Below the pieces are notes generated by a model. The model searched no databases. It saw nothing but the letters and a program-made list of their open reading frames with translations, and was not told the DNA's origin. The translations under genes and the position numbers were made by a program. Positions 1 to 9,638 of a stretch of 64,000 bases of DNA are shown piece after piece. Origin of the DNA: Candidatus Nitrotoga sp. SPKER. Its GTDB lineage: Bacteria; Pseudomonadota; Gammaproteobacteria; Burkholderiales; Gallionellaceae. The stretch covers positions 171,422 to 235,421 of the forward strand of contig QFXG01000028.1 in NCBI GenBank assembly GCA_003402285.1, in the 5' to 3' direction. Position 1 is the first letter of the stretch. Each line of letters starts with the position of its first letter.

Positions 1-1540
1 CTTTCTCAGCAGCATTCAGTTTGCCATGCACCAGACCTACTCGCAGATCAGGCAGTGCTTGTGCCAGTCTTTGGTGTGTTTCCAGTGCAGTCTGCAATTC
101 CAGCGTATCCGATTCATCAATCAGCGGGCATATCCAATAAGCTTGCTGCCCTGTAAGGCAGGCTTGGCGAACACGGGCAAGCACCTCTTCGCGCCTGCTG
201 TCGCTAACAAGTTTAGTGATGACAGGTGTGCGCCCGGGTGGCAATTCGTCGATTACTGACACGTCAAGATCAGCGTAATAACTCATCGCCAAGGTACGCG
301 GGATGGGGGTAGCACTCATCATCAACTGGTGTGGTTCGTCGCCCTTGCCGCGCAGCGCTAAACGTTGCTGCACGCCGAATTTATGCTGCTCGTCCACGAT
401 AACCAATCCCAGCTTGGGGAATGTAACTTGATCCTGAAACAGCGCATGCGTACCGATGGCCAACTGTGTTTCGCCTTGTGCGATACGTTCGATAGCGGCT
501 TGCTTATCTTTTTTCTTCAGGCTGCCAGAAAGCCATACGGGATTGATACCAAGCGGTGTCAGCCAATCCCGTAATTTGTGATAGTGCTGTTCGGCAAGTA
601 TTTCGGTGGGCGACATTAATGCCACCTGATAGCCATTTTCTATCGCCTGCAAGGCAGCCATTAGCGCGACAATGGTTTTACCACTGCCCACATCGCCTTG
701 CAGCAGGCGCTGCATCGGGTACGTTTGTTCAAGATCACGACTGATTTCGCACAAGGTTTTTTGTTGTGCAGTGGTGAGACTAAAGGTTAAGGTCTGCAAC
801 AGTCGCTCCGTGTAATGACCGAGTGCGCGCAGGCACGGTGCATTGCGACTGCGCCGCTTGCGATAATGTATGCGCATGGAAAGTTGCTGCGCCAACAATT
901 CATCGAACTTGATACGCAACCAGGCGTGATGGGTGCGTTTAAGCAGCGCATCTTCATCAATGTCGGACGGGGGATTGTGCAACAGCCTTACGCTATCGGC
1001 GAAACTGGAAAGCTTCAAACGTGCGAGCAAATCTGCTGGCAGCGTATCCGGCAGTTCAAGCTCGTTCAAGGCAGCCTGAATATGCTTGCTCAGCGTAGCT
1101 TGTGGCAGGCCTGCGGTAGTGGGGTACACAGGTGTCAGTGCTTGTTTTAGCGGTGTACGTTCACTCGCGACGCGACATTTTGGATGCACCATCTCCATGC
1201 CGAAATAGCTCATGCGCACTTCACCCAAGGCACGGATTTTCTTTCCTACTTCGAGCTGCTTTTGCTGACTTGGGTAGAAATTCAAAAACCTTAGATACAG
1301 CACACCACTATTGTCCTGCAACTGACAAATCAGGCTGCGACGTGGGCGAAACATAATTTCATTGTGGATGATCTCACCTTCCACTTGTGTACTTACACCA
1401 TGTACAAGCTCGGCAATTTGCGTCACCCGGGTTTCATCCTCGTAACGTAGTGGTAAATGCAGCACCAGGTCGAAGCGGTTATGAATACCCAGTTTTGCGA
1501 GCTTGGTTAAGGTAGCTTCAGAAATACTGGAGGGAAACAT
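1..1540 (-). CDS. recG: ATP-dependent DNA helicase RecG (3' end cut by window edge)
   Basis: RecG remodels stalled replication forks and branch-migrates Holliday junctions. About 513 N-terminal residues are visible, read from the ATG at 1540 to the window edge with no stop, so the C-terminal helicase part is missing. The N-terminal wedge/OB region spans roughly residues 1-190. The Walker A motif GDVGSGKT lies near residues 283-289, the Walker B box DEQH near 383-386 and the motif SATPIPRT near 408-415. No clear Shine-Dalgarno precedes the start, and the N-terminus is slightly short compared with relatives, so an upstream alternative start (CTG) is possible. It lies 42 bp downstream of ridA on the same strand, probably co-transcribed. 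The identification is secure from the helicase motifs. Confidence 0.93.
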   Translation of the reverse strand, partial: MFPSSISEATLTKLAKLGIHNRFDLVLHLPLRYEDETRVTQIAELVHGVSTQVEGEIIHNEIMFRPRRSLICQLQDNSGVLYLRFLNFYPSQQKQLEVGKKIRALGEVRMSYFGMEMVHPKCRVASERTPLKQALTPVYPTTAGLPQATLSKHIQAALNELELPDTLPADLLARLKLSSFADSVRLLHNPPSDIDEDALLKRTHHAWLRIKFDELLAQQLSMRIHYRKRRSRNAPCLRALGHYTERLLQTLTFSLTTAQQKTLCEISRDLEQTYPMQRLLQGDVGSGKTIVALMAALQAIENGYQVALMSPTEILAEQHYHKLRDWLTPLGINPVWLSGSLKKKDKQAAIERIAQGETQLAIGTHALFQDQVTFPKLGLVIVDEQHKFGVQQRLALRGKGDEPHQLMMSATPIPRTLAMSYYADLDVSVIDELPPGRTPVITKLVSDSRREEVLARVRQACLTGQQAYWICPLIDESDTLELQTALETHQRLAQALPDLRVGLVHGKLNAAEK

Positions 1541-1582
1541 GCTTGAAATACTAAAACACAGGGGCTGCACAGAAGGAGCAGT

Positions 1583-1969
1583 CTAGTCCTGTAAGCACAA
1601 TATGCCATCCATCTCCACCAGCGCGCCTCGCGGCAAGGCCGCCACCCCTACCACCGCACGCGCAGGGTACGGCTGATGAAAGTACGACGTCATGATTTCG
1701 TTCACTTTGGCGAAGTTTCCCATGTCAGTCAGAAAAATATTGAGCTTCACCACATCATTCAAGCTGCTGTCAGCAGCACTGGCCACCGCGCGCAGGTTCT
1801 GAAATACGCGATGAATCTGCGCCTCGATTCCTTCTGCCATTTGCATGGTGTTAGGATCCAGTCCGATCTGACCGGAAAGATACACGGTGTTATCTACGCG
1901 AACAGCCTGCGAATAAATGCCAATAGCGGCTGGTGCGTCCAGGGTTTGAATCACTTTTTTATTAGACAT
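1583..1969 (-). CDS. ridA: RidA/YjgF/YER057c family reactive-enamine deaminase
   Basis: RidA family proteins hydrolyse reactive enamine/imine intermediates, such as 2-aminoacrylate from PLP enzymes, and so protect PLP enzymes in the cytoplasm. The product is about 128 residues, the usual family length. Family signatures are the N-terminal [22 protein letters not shown] in the first third, and the C-terminal [20 protein letters not shown], which holds the Arg that binds the substrate carboxylate. The ATG at 1969 was preferred to the one at 1996 because a CAGGAG Shine-Dalgarno sits about 6 nt before it. It lies just upstream of recG on the same strand. Confidence 0.9.
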   Translation of the reverse strand: MSNKKVIQTLDAPAAIGIYSQAVRVDNTVYLSGQIGLDPNTMQMAEGIEAQIHRVFQNLRAVASAADSSLNDVVKLNIFLTDMGNFAKVNEIMTSYFHQPYPARAVVGVAALPRGALVEMDGILCLQD

Positions 1970-2042
1970 TACTGGCTCCTGTATGTTGTAGCTCATTTGT
2001 TACGAATGGTTTCCCCAACCTTCTTTTGGAAGCATCAGACTG

Positions 2043-2300
2043 CTACTTACAACCTTCCATCTTGTAGATAAAGTACCCGTCCTTGTTGATTGCTTCAATA
2101 ACGTGATCGGACGCGCTTTGAATGTGGCAAAAACTGCATTCTTTGCTCGTGACAAGTGCTCCCCCTTCACCAATTAAGGTCAACCATTCTTTAGCGTATT
2201 CAATCGCTTTTTGATCATCCTTCACCGCAGTGAATACATCGAAGTGCATTGTGTGGCCATCTTTAGCTTTTACATAAGTGTCATAGACGTGAATGTCCAT
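2043..2300 (-). CDS. DUF2024 family protein
   Basis: This is an 85-residue cytoplasmic protein beginning MDIHVYDTYVKAKDGHTMHF, which matches the start of the DUF2024 family. The family has no established function. Two cysteines in a CSFCHIQSA segment (about residues 56-64) and a C-terminal Cys are visible, but no known cofactor motif can be assigned. A good AAGGAG ribosome binding site lies about 6 nt before the ATG. The gene sits between ridA (downstream) and hemB (upstream) on the same strand, with a 95 bp gap after hemB. Confidence 0.75.
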   Translation of the reverse strand: MDIHVYDTYVKAKDGHTMHFDVFTAVKDDQKAIEYAKEWLTLIGEGGALVTSKECSFCHIQSASDHVIEAINKDGYFIYKMEGCK

Positions 2301-2395
2301 ATTCGCTCCTTAACTAATTTAGAATTGGCCAAACTATTAAATAAAATAGCTGACAGAATGTTCCGGGAATTATGGGTCGAAAATAATTGGCGCAG

Positions 2396-3403
<1,008 letters not shown>

Positions 3404-3540
3404 TTAAATCCTAAAATTTTTACTTGATATTTGGAACTCTTTTAGCATTATCTAATCTGACTCAGTAGATGGTAAGACGTCATCTCCCGCTTCTCCTCCC
3501 TGAGCGGGTTGTCTTGACCCAAAAAAGTCGAGGCATCTTT

Positions 3541-3574
3541 GCCCTTGGTTCCTTATAGCCAAGGGCATTTTTTT
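3541..3574. terminator. Hairpin with T-tract between engB and hemB
   Basis: An 8-bp perfect stem (GCCCTTGG at 3541-3548 and CCAAGGGC at 3559-3566, 10-nt loop) is followed on the plus strand by seven T at 3568-3574. The orientation is that of a plus-strand intrinsic terminator, yet the flanking genes engB and hemB are both on the minus strand. On the minus strand the stem is preceded by A's and followed only after about 14 nt by a T6 run (3521-3526). It may still end engB transcripts weakly or insulate hemB. Confidence 0.5.
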
Positions 3575-3579
3575 GCCTG

Positions 3580-4176
3580 CTATTCAGCAGAAAACCAGCT
3601 AGCAATCACCGCCTCGGCCTCATCCATACCGATCTTTTTCAGACTGGAAAATAATTGCACCGAACAAAATGGAAAATATTCTTCAAGGTGCAATTTAACA
3701 CGACTCAGCGTCATATTTGCCTGCTGACGACTGAGTTTATCTGACTTGGTGAGTAACACATGCACTGGCTTGCCCGTGGGTGCAAACCAGTCCAGCATCT
3801 GTTCATCCAACGGGGTGAGCGGATGTCGCACATCCATTATGATAACCAGGCCACATAATGCTTCCCGTGTCTGTATATATCCGCTCAGCAGCGCTTCCCA
3901 ATGCGCCCGTATTTCTGGTGGAACTTTGGCATATCCATACCCTGGCAAGTCCACCAGAAAACAATTCTCGCCCAAATCAAAATAGTTTAGATGCTGGGTT
4001 CGCCCCGGTGTTTTGCTGGTATAAGCCAAACGAACATGGTTGGCCAGCGTATTAATGGCACTTGATTTACCCGCGTTAGAGCGTCCAGCGAAAGCAACTT
4101 CTCTACCGCCATGCAGCGGCAAATCGCGCAAATGATTAACCGTAGTAAAAAATGTAGCTCGCGAAAATAATCCCAT
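3580..4176 (-). CDS. engB: Ribosome biogenesis GTPase EngB (YihA/YsxC)
   Basis: EngB is an essential Era-type GTPase that assists assembly of the large ribosomal subunit. The start ATG at 4176 gives 198 residues beginning [10 protein letters not shown], the family norm; the open frame extends 44 codons upstream only because it overlaps hemL in another frame. G1 reads GRSNAGKSS near residue 29, G2 includes TPGRTQ, G3 reads DLPGYGYA and G4 reads TKSDK. The start lies one nucleotide after the hemL stop codon (TAG-c-ATG), so translation is probably coupled to hemL. Confidence 0.93.
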   Translation of the reverse strand: MGLFSRATFFTTVNHLRDLPLHGGREVAFAGRSNAGKSSAINTLANHVRLAYTSKTPGRTQHLNYFDLGENCFLVDLPGYGYAKVPPEIRAHWEALLSGYIQTREALCGLVIIMDVRHPLTPLDEQMLDWFAPTGKPVHVLLTKSDKLSRQQANMTLSRVKLHLEEYFPFCSVQLFSSLKKIGMDEAEAVIASWFSAE

Positions 4177-4177
4177 G

Positions 4178-5458
4178 CTACCAGGCTGCAAAAATTTTGC
4201 TGGCAGCCGCAATAGTCTGCGCAATGTCCACGTTTGTATGCGCTGACGATACGAAACCCGCCTCAAATGCCGATGGCGCCAGGTATACACCTTCGTCCAA
4301 CATGGCATGGAAAAAGCGATTGAATGCCTCCTTGTCGCAGGTCATCACTTCGGCATAAGAGGTCGGCGGAGTGGCACGGAAATACAAACCGAACATGCCG
4401 CCAATGGATTGAGCGGAAAAGTCCACGCCATGCTGCTTGGCAGCCTGTTCCAAGCCTTCGGTTAGTTGACGCGCTAACATGCTTAAATGCTCGTAGAAAT
4501 TCGGCTGCTGTATCAATTCAAGTGTAGCCAACCCCGCCGCTACTGCCACCGGATTGCCGGACAGAGTGCCCGCTTGATACACCGCACCGAGCGGCGCCAG
4601 GCATTGCATTATGTCACGCCGCCCCCCAAAGGCTGCAGCAGGCAAGCCGCCACCCATCACCTTACCCAACGTGACCAGATCCGGCTTAATGCCGTAATGG
4701 CCGTGTGCGCCTTGCAGGCTGACGCGGAAACCCGTCATCACCTCGTCCAGAATAAGCACTGCACCATGTTTAGTACACAGTGCACGTAATGCATCCAGAA
4801 ATTCGCGCTTGGGGATAATTAAATTCATGTTGCCCGCGACTGGCTCAAGAATCACCGCAGCAATCTCGTTGCCTATTGCGGCAAAAGTACGCTCCAGCCC
4901 AGCCACATCGTTGTAGTCAAGCACGGTAGTCAGCGCTGCGATTTGCGCTGGCACGCCGGAAGAGCTCGGCTGACCGAAAGTCAGTGCGCCGGAACCCGCT
5001 TTGACTAACAAGCCATCAGAATGGCCGTGATAACAGCCTTCAAATTTTATAATTCGGCTTCGACCAGTAAAACCGCGGGCTAAACGGATTGCAGTCATGG
5101 TAGCTTCGGTACCAGAACTCACCAATCGCACCATTTCTATACTGGGAAGCAGCTTGCACAACAACTCGGCCATTTCCAGTTCGGTCGCAGTGGGCGCACC
5201 AAAACCCAGACCTTGTGCGGCAGCATCCTGCACTGCCGTGACCACGGCAGGATGGCAGTGGCCAACAATCATTGGTCCCCACGAACCGACATAATCGATG
5301 TAACGCTTGTCGTCGGCATCCCATACATATGCGCCCTGCCCGCGTTTAAAAAACAGCGGTGTACCGCCCACCGACTTAAATGCACGTACAGGCGAGTTGA
5401 CCCCACCAGGGATGACTTGTTGCGATTGTTCAAATAAATATTCATTGCGTGAGCTCAT
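4178..5458 (-). CDS. hemL: Glutamate-1-semialdehyde 2,1-aminomutase
   Basis: HemL converts glutamate-1-semialdehyde to 5-aminolevulinate, using PLP, in the C5 pathway; hemA (54164-55417) supplies the substrate. The 426-residue length is typical. The PLP lysine is K266 in [17 protein letters not shown], the cofactor-binding [11 protein letters not shown] segment lies near residues 235-245, and [15 protein letters not shown] near 114-128 forms the phosphate-binding region. Its stop is 1 nt from the engB start. In many betaproteobacteria hemL adjoins thiE; here an 8 kb block (riboswitch, TonB receptor, four FGE-fold genes) separates them. Confidence 0.96.
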   Translation of the reverse strand: MSSRNEYLFEQSQQVIPGGVNSPVRAFKSVGGTPLFFKRGQGAYVWDADDKRYIDYVGSWGPMIVGHCHPAVVTAVQDAAAQGLGFGAPTATELEMAELLCKLLPSIEMVRLVSSGTEATMTAIRLARGFTGRSRIIKFEGCYHGHSDGLLVKAGSGALTFGQPSSSGVPAQIAALTTVLDYNDVAGLERTFAAIGNEIAAVILEPVAGNMNLIIPKREFLDALRALCTKHGAVLILDEVMTGFRVSLQGAHGHYGIKPDLVTLGKVMGGGLPAAAFGGRRDIMQCLAPLGAVYQAGTLSGNPVAVAAGLATLELIQQPNFYEHLSMLARQLTEGLEQAAKQHGVDFSAQSIGGMFGLYFRATPPTSYAEVMTCDKEAFNRFFHAMLDEGVYLAPSAFEAGFVSSAHTNVDIAQTIAAASKIFAAW

Positions 5459-5654
5459 GATACAGAGTCCTAATTTGAATCTTGCATAAATAATAATTTT
5501 ACCATTGTTCTTAAGATGTGCTTTATAAGATGAAGTTTCACCGCTTATCTCAGCTCTCTATTATTTGATAGCGTTTCTTGGAACACCTGCGTCACGGAAA
5601 CATGTTCTGGCTCAAAACCATTCAATCTTTCACGTCTGATATACTTCGCGCCGC

Positions 5655-5885
5655 TTAAGGTGCCAGACACAGGAATGCGTCTGGTTAAACGGGAAACAGG
5701 TGCGGGAATTTAATTCCTTAGGCCTGTGCTGCCCCCGCAACGGTAAGCAGGTGTGGATGTGTTGGTAACCTGGATGTTTCATTAATTCGCAAGACGCGTA
5801 AATTATGGAAAACTTGGGTTAAGCCACTGTGAGCGATCATGGGAAGGCGATACGTCTAGTCCTGCAAGCCCGGATACCGGCCTTG
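5655..5885 (+). promoter_or_regulatory. Cobalamin (AdoCbl-type) riboswitch
   Basis: The conserved parts of the cobalamin riboswitch occur in order on the plus strand: an opening AAGGTGCC near 5657, TTAAACGGGAAACAGGTG near 5684, the B12-box GCTGCCCCCGCAACGGTAAG near 5729-5748, GCCACTGTGAGCG near 5823, GGGAAGGCGA near 5840, and the closing AGCCCGGATACCGGCC ending at 5882. It lies 175 nt before the receptor start at 6057, so cobalamin binding should repress that gene. The arm between the B12-box and GCCACTG is about 75 nt long. Confidence 0.93.
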
Positions 5886-6056
5886 AGTACAAGAATCTCA
5901 CCAGAGATTCTTTAGGTCGGGAAATGCTGCGGGTGGCGCATGGACGGCGGGGTGACAAACCGCATCGGTTAGTCAGCACCTCTTTCCTTTGCTTGCGCAT
6001 TTCCTGTGTTTGAACATTCCAACGGGGAACCTTGGAATTCGCTCAGGAAAATCTTA

Positions 6057-8129
6057 ATGAAACACCAAAAACTTGTCGCCGCTATTTTATGCGCGGTTAC
6101 GCCATTAACTTACGCAATAACAGAAGACCCCACGCTCGAAACTCTCATTGTCACCGGAACACGATTCGAAGAGACATACGCTGACAAGCCACTTAATGTT
6201 TCCATTACCACGCGCGAAGCCATCAATAAAAGTAGCGCCCGCACGATACCGGAATTACTTTCGCAACAAGCGGGTATTTCAGCGCGAGATCTATTTGGCA
6301 ACAATGCTGCATTAGCCACGGTTGATATGCGCGGTTTTGGCGCAGCTGCCGGACAAAATACACTAATCCTGCTGGATGGGCGGCGCATCACTAACGCGGA
6401 TCTTTCAGGGGTGCAGTGGTCGGCGATTCCCTTTGCTTCGATTGAGCGTATTGAGATTATGCGCGGCAGTGGGGCTGTGTTGTACGGTGACGGCGCAACT
6501 AACGGCGTGATCAATATCATCACTAAATCACCTACACAGATAGGCAAAGCGGGGCAAGTCAGCGTAAAGGCAGGTAGCTATGGCGTGGCTGAGGTACAGG
6601 CAAATGCCAATTATTTTTCTGGTACGGCCGGAATTGACTTTACAGCGAGTCAATTAGTTTCTGATGGATATCGTGCAAATAATCGCAACGAACAAACCAA
6701 TGTGCAGGCAAATACACGGTGGAAACTGGGCGTAGGTGAGGTAGCGCTGAAAATTGGGATCGATCGACAGGACATTCGCTTACCTGGCGCACGCCTGGTA
6801 CAACCAAGTGCTGGCATTAATCTGGTGGCGACTGATCCGCGTGGCACTGCCACCCCACTGGATTATGCCAGCCGCGATGGCAATCAAGTTGCACTTGAAT
6901 GGCAACAACGATTTTCTGATGCGGATATTAATGTAGGCGTAGCACGCCGCACCAAGAATCAAAAATCCTATTTTGATTTTAACGGTTTCCCAAACTACCG
7001 CGATAGCGACTTGAATGTGACTTCGCTTACACCTCGTATCAAGCTACCCCATTCATTCGGTGGAGATAGCACTCTGGTAGCGGGTATTGATGTGTATCGC
7101 TGGAATTATGATTTAAACACATCAAACGCTGCGGCAAATATCGGACAGCCCATTAACCAAATATCCATGGCCCAGCAAAATAATGCTTGGTATCTACAGA
7201 ATACGACACATCTATCAAGAGCAACATCCCTGCTGGCTGGGGTACGTAAAGAACGGATATCAATAGACACGCATGATACTTACAACGCGGCTGCTCCTGG
7301 TGCGGCATTTGGCTCTGCTGCTACACCGGGTGCTTTTAAGGCATCAAAAAATGCCTACGAACTCGGTCTGCGCCATCAACTTGGTAATGGGCTGGCATTA
7401 AATGGAAAAGTTGGGCGTAGCTTCCGCTTCGCAAATGTAGATGAAATCTACGAAACATCACCCGCCTTCACCAATCAATTTCAGTTTTTACGTCCCCAGA
7501 CGTCGAATAACATGGAGGTCGGTGTGGAACAACGCTTCCATGGTGGGAACTGGCGCGCGGCATTGTTCAATAACAAGGTACGCGATGAAATCCACCTTGA
7601 TCCATTCACTACGGGTATTGGCAATACCAACTTACCGCCGACACAACGCAGAGGGTTTGAATTGGATGGAAAATGGCAGGCATTACCCCAGCTCGTATTA
7701 AATGCCGCCTACACTTATATAGACGCAAAATTTTTAAGCGGTATATTGGCCGGTGGAGCATTTACGCAAACCAACATAAATCTTGCAGATAAGAGAGTAC
7801 CGTTGGTACCTCGTCACAAGTTTAATTTGAGCGCCGCATGGACAATAAATGAACAAACACTCTTGAATTCATCTGCAACCTACGTTGACTCACAGTTCAT
7901 GGATAATGATGAAGCGAACTCTTTGGGAACAAAAATTCCAGCCTATACGATTGCTGATATTAAACTGATACATAAAACAGGCCCTTGGCAGTTAAGCACG
8001 TCCGTGAATAATTTGTTTGACCGGAAATATTTTAATTATGCAGTCAGCAGCCAGTTTATTCCCGGAAGATATAACGCCTATCCATTACCGGGACGAACAT
8101 TATTTATTGGTGCGAGCTACCAACACTAG
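6057..8129 (+). CDS. TonB-dependent outer-membrane receptor, BtuB-like (probable cobalamin uptake)
   Basis: This is a TonB-gated outer-membrane channel of 690 residues. The ATG at 6057 is chosen because it has an AGGAAA site about 8 nt upstream and opens a clean signal peptide (MKHQKLVAAILCAVTPLTYA, cleavage before ITEDP). A TonB-box-like ETLIVTGTRFEE follows the signal. The plug domain is recognisable from SARTIPELLSQQAGISARDL and GSGAVLYGDGATNGVINIIT, and the barrel ends in the family-type PGRTLFIGASYQH. Cobalamin or a related corrinoid as substrate is inferred from the riboswitch upstream. No btuCDF-like transporter follows; the next genes are FGE-fold proteins. Confidence 0.88.
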   Translation: MKHQKLVAAILCAVTPLTYAITEDPTLETLIVTGTRFEETYADKPLNVSITTREAINKSSARTIPELLSQQAGISARDLFGNNAALATVDMRGFGAAAGQNTLILLDGRRITNADLSGVQWSAIPFASIERIEIMRGSGAVLYGDGATNGVINIITKSPTQIGKAGQVSVKAGSYGVAEVQANANYFSGTAGIDFTASQLVSDGYRANNRNEQTNVQANTRWKLGVGEVALKIGIDRQDIRLPGARLVQPSAGINLVATDPRGTATPLDYASRDGNQVALEWQQRFSDADINVGVARRTKNQKSYFDFNGFPNYRDSDLNVTSLTPRIKLPHSFGGDSTLVAGIDVYRWNYDLNTSNAAANIGQPINQISMAQQNNAWYLQNTTHLSRATSLLAGVRKERISIDTHDTYNAAAPGAAFGSAATPGAFKASKNAYELGLRHQLGNGLALNGKVGRSFRFANVDEIYETSPAFTNQFQFLRPQTSNNMEVGVEQRFHGGNWRAALFNNKVRDEIHLDPFTTGIGNTNLPPTQRRGFELDGKWQALPQLVLNAAYTYIDAKFLSGILAGGAFTQTNINLADKRVPLVPRHKFNLSAAWTINEQTLLNSSATYVDSQFMDNDEANSLGTKIPAYTIADIKLIHKTGPWQLSTSVNNLFDRKYFNYAVSSQFIPGRYNAYPLPGRTLFIGASYQH

Positions 8130-8481
8130 TCTCGCGTTTTCATGATACATACTGTCAACAGTAATTACATTTAGTTTATTTACAGATTGCTGCGTTCATT
8201 TTAAATAATGAAATATAATCAATTTGTTACCCCATAATTGCGACACCTTACTAGAGCCAGGCTTAACTCGGCTAAACACTGGACTCGGTTGACTGCAAGG
8301 GCTGCTTTAGGCTATTCTGAAATATGAGTAGGGCTGCTTAAATACCACTGAAAGTTTCATATGGCATGGCTACTAGAATGTTCCCTGAAAGAGAGAAAAT
8401 TTCCCCGTGTTGTGGCTCCTGGCCGATTATTTGCAGGACTGTCAGCCCGTGCAATTATCCACATTAAGCCACGGAGATATT
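8130..8481 (+). other. Intergenic region between TonB receptor and FGE-fold copy 1
   Basis: These 352 bases are AT-rich and hold no credible gene. No strong terminator follows the receptor stop codon. A GGAG site at 8472-8475 serves the FGE-fold gene start at 8482. A promoter for the FGE-fold genes would be expected here but no convincing -35/-10 pair was identified. Confidence 0.6.
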
Positions 8482-9408
8482 ATGAAAAATGATCCAAAAA
8501 TTGAAGAGTTGAACCAGTCTGTAGGTATAGAGTGCTGGTCGGCAGAACAAATACAACAGGCACAAATAGCAGCTGCAAAAGAAGCAGGGCTCGAAGAAAT
8601 AACATTTCGCGATAGATCGGACACCCCTGAAATGGTGGTGCTACCGGCGGGAAGTTATGGCATGGGTGAATTATTCGAAAAGCACAAAGTTACTTTTGCT
8701 CGTCCCTTTGCAGTAGGAAAATACCTGGTTACGGTGGAAGAGTGGAAGCGTTTCGTCGAAAGATTACGGCCTGAAGATGAGGTATTACCCGGTGTGGGCG
8801 CAGGGTATTTAGCCGGTACAGGAACAGTTCGCGGACATAACAAGACTTTACTCAAATCCCCTACGAAGGCAACTGAATTGCATCACGAAGTTTTGAGTTA
8901 CGTTAAAGAAACTAACAGCGATTTTCCGGTCACCAATATCAATTGGTTTGACGCACAGGATTATGTGCGTTGGCTATCAACTCAAACAGGCCACACATAC
9001 CGCTTACTGACCGAAGCAGAATGGGAATACGCCTGCCGTGCAGGGACGGTAACCGAATATTACTGGGGTGATGAAATAGGTCATAACAATTGTAATTGCC
9101 AGGACAGTGAGAGCGAATGGAGCTGTCGAAGTGCCTCACCCGTGGGCAGTTTTAAACCGAATGCTTTTGGCCTATATGACATGCTGGGAAATGCATGGGA
9201 ATGGGTGGAAGACCCGTGGCATGAAAATTACGAAGGGGCGCCAGACGACGGAACGGCTTGGATGTCTGAAGGCAACCGACAATGGCGTGTGTTACGTGGA
9301 GGCTGTTGGGATAGCGACCCGCGGGACGCGCGCGCTCCCCTTCGTTTGTGGATTGAACCTTCAATCCGGAACTACGGTATTGGTTTCCGTATTGCCAGGA
9401 CGCTGTAA
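8482..9408 (+). CDS. FGE-sulfatase (SUMF1) fold protein, copy 1, no catalytic cysteines
   Basis: This 308-residue cytoplasmic protein (no signal peptide) is mostly an FGE/SUMF1 domain of C-type-lectin fold. Landmarks are PEMVVLPAGSYGMGE near residue 50, the GKYLVTVEEWKRFV segment, TYRLLTEAEWEYACRAG, YYWGDEIGHNNCNCQDS, FGLYDMLGNAWEWVED and the C-terminal RVLRGGCW...GFRIARTL. Copies 2-4 carry a PEGA-like N-terminal domain that is missing here. The cysteine pair of true formylglycine-generating enzymes near the RGGS motif is absent, so sulfatase activation is unlikely. The start at 8482 was chosen for its GGAG site. It is the first of four tandem paralogues; the last 40 residues resemble DGR variable regions. 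Function unknown. Confidence 0.85.
   Translation: MKNDPKIEELNQSVGIECWSAEQIQQAQIAAAKEAGLEEITFRDRSDTPEMVVLPAGSYGMGELFEKHKVTFARPFAVGKYLVTVEEWKRFVERLRPEDEVLPGVGAGYLAGTGTVRGHNKTLLKSPTKATELHHEVLSYVKETNSDFPVTNINWFDAQDYVRWLSTQTGHTYRLLTEAEWEYACRAGTVTEYYWGDEIGHNNCNCQDSESEWSCRSASPVGSFKPNAFGLYDMLGNAWEWVEDPWHENYEGAPDDGTAWMSEGNRQWRVLRGGCWDSDPRDARAPLRLWIEPSIRNYGIGFRIARTL
9286..9405 (+). other. Variable-region-like (VR-like) C-terminal segment of FGE copy 1
   Basis: This segment encodes the RVLRGG-CW scaffold, then D-S-D, P-R-D-A-R, L before R, I before R-N-Y-G, and GFRIART. Nine positions that vary among the four paralogues use codons ending in C or T (gat, agc, gac, gac, ctt, atc, aac, tac, ggt). All are reachable from AAC or AAT by changing only the adenines, as in diversity-generating retroelement targets. 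No template repeat is found in the window. Confidence 0.45.
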
Positions 9409-9638
9409 TAAAAGCGGCCTGCTCATTCAACCTTAAATCTGCACTTGTCCTCCACTTTTTGACATTAAATTGCACCAAGTAATAACGTAAAACATGGAAC
9501 CGTCCGAAAAAATTTAATCTGGGCGGAAATACCTACTCTGGTTTATCGCGCCCAGTACATTATCTTGTCTTAAGCTTGTCTTAGAAGGTGATCTGGTAAT
9601 CGCTATTAAAATAAGAAATCTGAATGGGAGATAATTAG

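Noticed and set aside
6110-6547. 145-codon minus-strand open frame opposite the TonB receptor
   Set aside because: Composition matches the antisense of a coding sequence and no domain is recognised.
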